DNA of 55,319 nucleotides from JAWRCU01 sp033542235 (GTDB lineage Bacteria > Pseudomonadota > Alphaproteobacteria > Rhizobiales > Rhizobiaceae). Under the pieces are notes generated by a model, which was not told where the DNA came from, did no database searches, and worked only from the letters and a program-made list of their open reading frames with translations. This document shows positions 55,217-55,319 of this stretch, one piece after another (the first letter of the stretch is position 1; each line of letters starts with the position of its first letter). The position numbers and the translations under genes were made by a program. The stretch spans positions 1 to 55,319 of the forward strand of contig NZ_JAWRCU010000028.1 in NCBI RefSeq assembly GCF_033542235.1, written 5' to 3'.

Positions 55217-55319
55217 TCACGTTGATACGAGGCGAAGCTGAGTGCTGAAGGCAGCCAGCATCAGGCACAGCAAAAGACTGAGCCAGCGGATGAGGCGGCG
55301 GAAGTTGTAGCCGGCGGCG
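55217..55319 (-). mobile_element. IS5-type transposase, C-terminal end (cut by window edge)
   Basis: From the right edge leftwards the frame reads AAGYNFRRLIRWLSLLLCLM then LAAFSTQLRLVST and a stop. The GYNFRR..RWL..LL pattern is the C-terminal tail of IS5-family (IS1182/IS1031-like) transposases. The rest of the element lies beyond the window, so intactness and the inverted repeat cannot be judged. Confidence 0.7.

Overview
The window is a G+C-rich chromosomal segment from an alphaproteobacterium, most likely a Rhizobiaceae member close to Sinorhizobium/Ensifer. The evidence is gene content and order: an M23 cell-wall gene, then clpB, a DUF4167 gene, prmC, prfA, ptsP, lysC and ubiG, and further on mutT, a GNAT gene, argJ, a parvulin and secA. 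From memory this matches the Sinorhizobium meliloti backbone. The intergenic palindromes are also of rhizobial type. Most of the window is housekeeping backbone with small accessory insertions.

Layout. 0.5-7.3 kb: cell envelope (M23 peptidase, L,D-transpeptidase) with an MFS pump and a membrane HTH-TPR protein. 7.8-17.7 kb: stress and translation block on the minus strand (clpB with an RpoH-type promoter and a terminator, DUF4167, prmC overlapping prfA, ptsP, lysC). 17.8-20.7 kb: an ABC-2 exporter pair and an NAD(P)-binding epimerase. 21-25.4 kb: ubiG, a GIY-YIG protein, an LLM monooxygenase divergent from a winged-helix regulator around a perfect palindrome, a YjbR protein and an EamA transporter. 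25.5-28.9 kb: minus-strand run comF, grxC, carbon-nitrogen hydrolase, DUF1178, with a divergent methyltransferase. 29-37.3 kb: a lone Flp pilin, mutT-GNAT-argJ, a metallothionein-like protein, a parvulin and secA.

37.4-42.6 kb is the most unusual block. It has two small proteins with an HMA-like PGR(L) motif, a 1029-residue P2A-type P-ATPase carrying the same motif in its N-terminus, and two DUF5132 membrane proteins. The gap between convergent stop codons holds a tandem array of four 57-bp palindromic units. 43-45 kb holds a zincin-OmpA fusion, an antitoxin with a frameshifted toxin, and the tail of a decayed helicase. 45-51.6 kb: a CYTH-CHAD protein, a helix-hairpin-helix protein, a translationally coupled flippase-acyltransferase pair, a DUF4105 protein and a flavin reductase. 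51.6-53.8 kb is a small island that looks lower in G+C, ending at tRNA-Leu(CAA). Its far end carries a degenerate copy of the tRNA flank, and it holds a PIN-domain protein with a small overlapping partner. The window closes with a DedA/YqaA-type protein, a DsbB-like protein and the C-terminal end of an IS5-type transposase at the edge.

Two dispersed repeat families occupy the intergenic gaps: hairpins built on CGAAAAGT..ACTTTTCG, and a REP-like element with core GGGGACAGTTTRCTTTT in six copies at four loci. No gene for a REP-associated transposase is present. All calls come from reading the sequence; no database search or folding program was run.
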